Below, piece after piece: positions 33,655-34,568 of a stretch of DNA of 34,568 bases (position 1 is its first letter; every line of letters begins with the position of its first letter). The notes below the pieces were generated by a model. That model did no database searches. It had not been told where the DNA came from and worked only from the letters and a program-made list of their open reading frames with translations. The stretch covers positions 1 to 34,568 of the forward strand of contig MUCK01000004.1 in the NCBI GenBank assembly GCA_002816705.1. The letters are read 5' to 3'. The position numbers and the translations under genes were made by a program. Source of the DNA: SAR202 cluster bacterium Casp-Chloro-G4 (GTDB taxonomy: Bacteria > Chloroflexota > Dehalococcoidia > Lucifugimonadales > JADFKI01).

Positions 33655-34362
33655 TCAGAGTATCTGTGAAAGAAATAGTTTTGTGCGGTCGCTCTGGGGA
33701 TTCTCGAAGATCTGTTCAGGAGTCCCCTCCTCGACGATCACTCCATCGTCGAACATAATCATGCGGTCGGCAACCTCTCTGGCAAAGCCCATCTCGTGCG
33801 TAACAACGATCATAGTGATGCCGGAGGTGGATAGCTCCCGCATAACGTCCAGCACCTCCTTAATCATCTCGGGGTCTAAGGCTGAGGTTGGCTCGTCGAA
33901 CAGCATAATCTTGGGTTGCATGGCGGTGTTGCGTTTCAGGTGCCCGGGCTCGAACACTTCAGAAGACATGGTGATGACGCAGCCGATCTCCCTGGTCTGG
34001 CCCACTATTGGGGCAACCCACTCGTCGTTGATGCTGTTCTGCGCCGAGATGAGCACGCCGTCGGACTTCAGGTACGGCTCGATGAGTTGCGTCATCCACA
34101 AGGAGTCGTAGGACTTGCAGGCCAGGAACACGATGTCGAACTGCTCTGTGATGTTGCAGACCTCGTGAAGGTGTAGAGCGTGAACCCGCACGGTGAAGTC
34201 CTCTTCCCGCGTCGACATGTGCAGGCCGACGTTTTTCATAGTGTTCACATGGTCCGGCCACTGGTCGATGATGGTCACGTCATGGCCCGCCTTGGTCAGC
34301 AGTCCCCCGATGGTGCTGCCGGTCCCGCCGGTGCCGATGACGGCTATTTTCTTGCTGCTGAT
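33655..34362 (-). CDS. Chimeric protein: ketopantoate-reductase N-terminus fused to GlnQ-like ATPase C-terminus, apparent ATC start
   Basis: Residues 1-147 match the NADP-binding part of PanE/ApbA ketopantoate reductases: [17 protein letters not shown], the [12 protein letters not shown] segment and LACKSYDSL with QNSIND. The C-terminal substrate domain with its catalytic Lys is absent. From residue 148 the frame reads [18 protein letters not shown] (Walker B and D-loop), VVTHEMGFA (H-loop) and the end of a polar-amino-acid ABC ATPase (GlnQ type). The Walker A and LSGGQ motifs are absent, so it cannot be a working ATPase. No ATG, GTG or TTG precedes the Rossmann motif after the in-frame TAG at 34384-34386; ATC at 34362 has GAGAGG 6 nt upstream. 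GTG 34278 would delete the cofactor site. A decayed gene or an assembly join near 33919 is possible. Confidence 0.75.
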   Translation of the reverse strand: MSSKKIAVIGTGGTGSTIGGLLTKAGHDVTIIDQWPDHVNTMKNVGLHMSTREEDFTVRVHALHLHEVCNITEQFDIVFLACKSYDSLWMTQLIEPYLKSDGVLISAQNSINDEWVAPIVGQTREIGCVITMSSEVFEPGHLKRNTAMQPKIMLFDEPTSALDPEMIKEVLDVMRELSTSGITMIVVTHEMGFAREVADRMIMFDDGVIVEEGTPEQIFENPQSDRTKLFLSQIL

Positions 34363-34368
34363 TTTGTG

Positions 34369-34374
34369 CCTCTC
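34369..34374 (-). promoter_or_regulatory. Shine-Dalgarno site ahead of the ATC start of the PanE-like chimera
   Basis: On the minus strand GAGAGG (34374-34369) is followed by CACAAA and ATC (34362-34360), then the codons for [12 protein letters not shown]. Six-base spacing is normal for initiation. Confidence 0.45.
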
Positions 34375-34416
34375 TATCGGAATCTAAGACGTAATGTTAA
34401 TTCGGTTAACAAGTGC

Positions 34417-34474
34417 CGAAGATTCCTCTTTTCGTCCGCTGCGGCGTACTTCACTCGGGATGACAGGTGTCAGG
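34417..34474. repeat. Short interspersed repeat, GATTCCTC...CGGGATGACA type, copy 2
   Basis: AGATTCCTCT begins the element and CACTCGGGATGACA ends it; ATTCC (34422-34426) can pair with GGGAT (34457-34461). The middle is longer than in copy 1 (18019-18052) and contains a CCGC/GCGG inner stem. It lies between the cyclase-family gene and the PanE-like chimera. Confidence 0.55.
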
Positions 34475-34478
34475 TCGC

Positions 34479-34568
34479 CTAATCTTCCAGCAGCGCGGCG
34501 GCCCTGGTCGGCCCGCCGTGGGCTCCCTTGAGCTTCAGCGGCAAGCCAATAAAGGTGAAGCGTTTGCC
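34479..34568 (-). CDS. Cyclase-family protein (kynurenine formamidase-like), C-terminal end only
   Basis: The last 29 residues of a minus-strand gene that begins outside the window: KRFTFIGLPLKLKGAHGGPT followed by RAAALLED and stop. The FIGLPLKLKG-HG-P-RA ending is that of the cyclase/metal-dependent hydrolase family related to kynurenine formamidase, in which this segment closes the active site. It lies upstream of, and in the same direction as, the PanE-like chimera, with 116 nt and a repeat between. The substrate is unknown. Confidence 0.65.
   Translation of the reverse strand, partial: GKRFTFIGLPLKLKGAHGGPTRAAALLED

Larger units (their letters stand above)
24488..33919. other. Block of ABC-transporter genes bounded by two in-frame chimeric junctions
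   Basis: Everything inside is ABC-transporter coding sequence: the C-terminal part of a DppC, two complete lipoprotein/DppB/DppC sets, and the C-terminal part of a GlnQ-like ATPase on the opposite strand. Both edges are joined in frame to dehydrogenases, at about 24488 and 33919. The two edges carry GCAAC and GTTGC as a 5-bp inverted pair. No transposase or integrase is present. The block may be a transferred or rearranged island, or contig sequence joined in assembly. Confidence 0.5.

Noticed and set aside
24488-33919. Classical transposon or integrative element
   Set aside because: No transposase, integrase, tRNA attachment site or long terminal repeat was found; the 5-bp inverted pair at the edges is too short to stand alone.
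1-34568. tRNA genes and CRISPR arrays
   Set aside because: I saw no cloverleaf with a GTTCGA-type T-loop and CCA-proximal stem, and no regularly spaced direct repeats.

Overview
The window reads as a fragment of a free-living, probably marine, Chloroflexota genome of the SAR202/Dehalococcoidia type. This is an inference from gene content: a flavin-dependent LLM oxidoreductase beside LigB, cupin, DUF3500 and SMP-30 family genes, several MFS exporters, dipeptide-type ABC systems whose lipoproteins carry Val-Glu-Val spacers, and many TTG starts. No rRNA, tRNA, CRISPR array, transposase or integrase was seen.

Layout. 1-654 is the C-terminal half of an MFS transporter. 864-3911 is a sugar-acid-like catabolic set (HpcH/HpaI aldolase, SMP-30 lactonase, Gfo/Idh dehydrogenase), with a 37-codon stub of an FAD oxidoreductase between the last two. 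4019-6932 holds a PLP aminotransferase, an endonuclease Q-like repair nuclease and a PPOX-fold protein. 6934-8994 is a minus-strand unit (MFS, small membrane protein, SRPBCC protein), divergent from another MFS gene (9202-10440). Two housekeeping genes follow: polA (10554-13352) and metH (14129-17863). Between them lie two head-to-head gene fragments. A 370-nt spacer with two short interspersed repeats (17864-18233) leads into a co-directional accessory block: NHL protein, LLM oxidoreductase, bicupin, LigB-like dioxygenase and DUF3500 protein, closed by a strong terminator at 23468-23507.

24488-33919 is a block made only of ABC-transporter parts: two substrate-binding lipoprotein/DppB/DppC sets, bounded by a DppC lacking its N-terminus and a GlnQ-like ATPase lacking its N-terminus. 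Both truncated edge genes are fused in frame to NAD(P)-binding dehydrogenases: a beta-hydroxyacid dehydrogenase on the left and a ketopantoate-reductase N-terminus on the right. The right edge is followed by the end of a cyclase-family gene.

The most unusual points are the two in-frame dehydrogenase/ABC chimeras bounding one island; two genes whose only start that keeps the catalytic or cofactor motif appears to be AUC behind a good Shine-Dalgarno site; two 13-bp-stem, 12-nt-loop hairpins at the same place in both ABC operons; a large dyad centred on the metH -10 box; and replacements of key active-site residues in four enzymes. An assembly or base-calling artefact is a live alternative for the chimeras and the AUC starts, and is stated where relevant.
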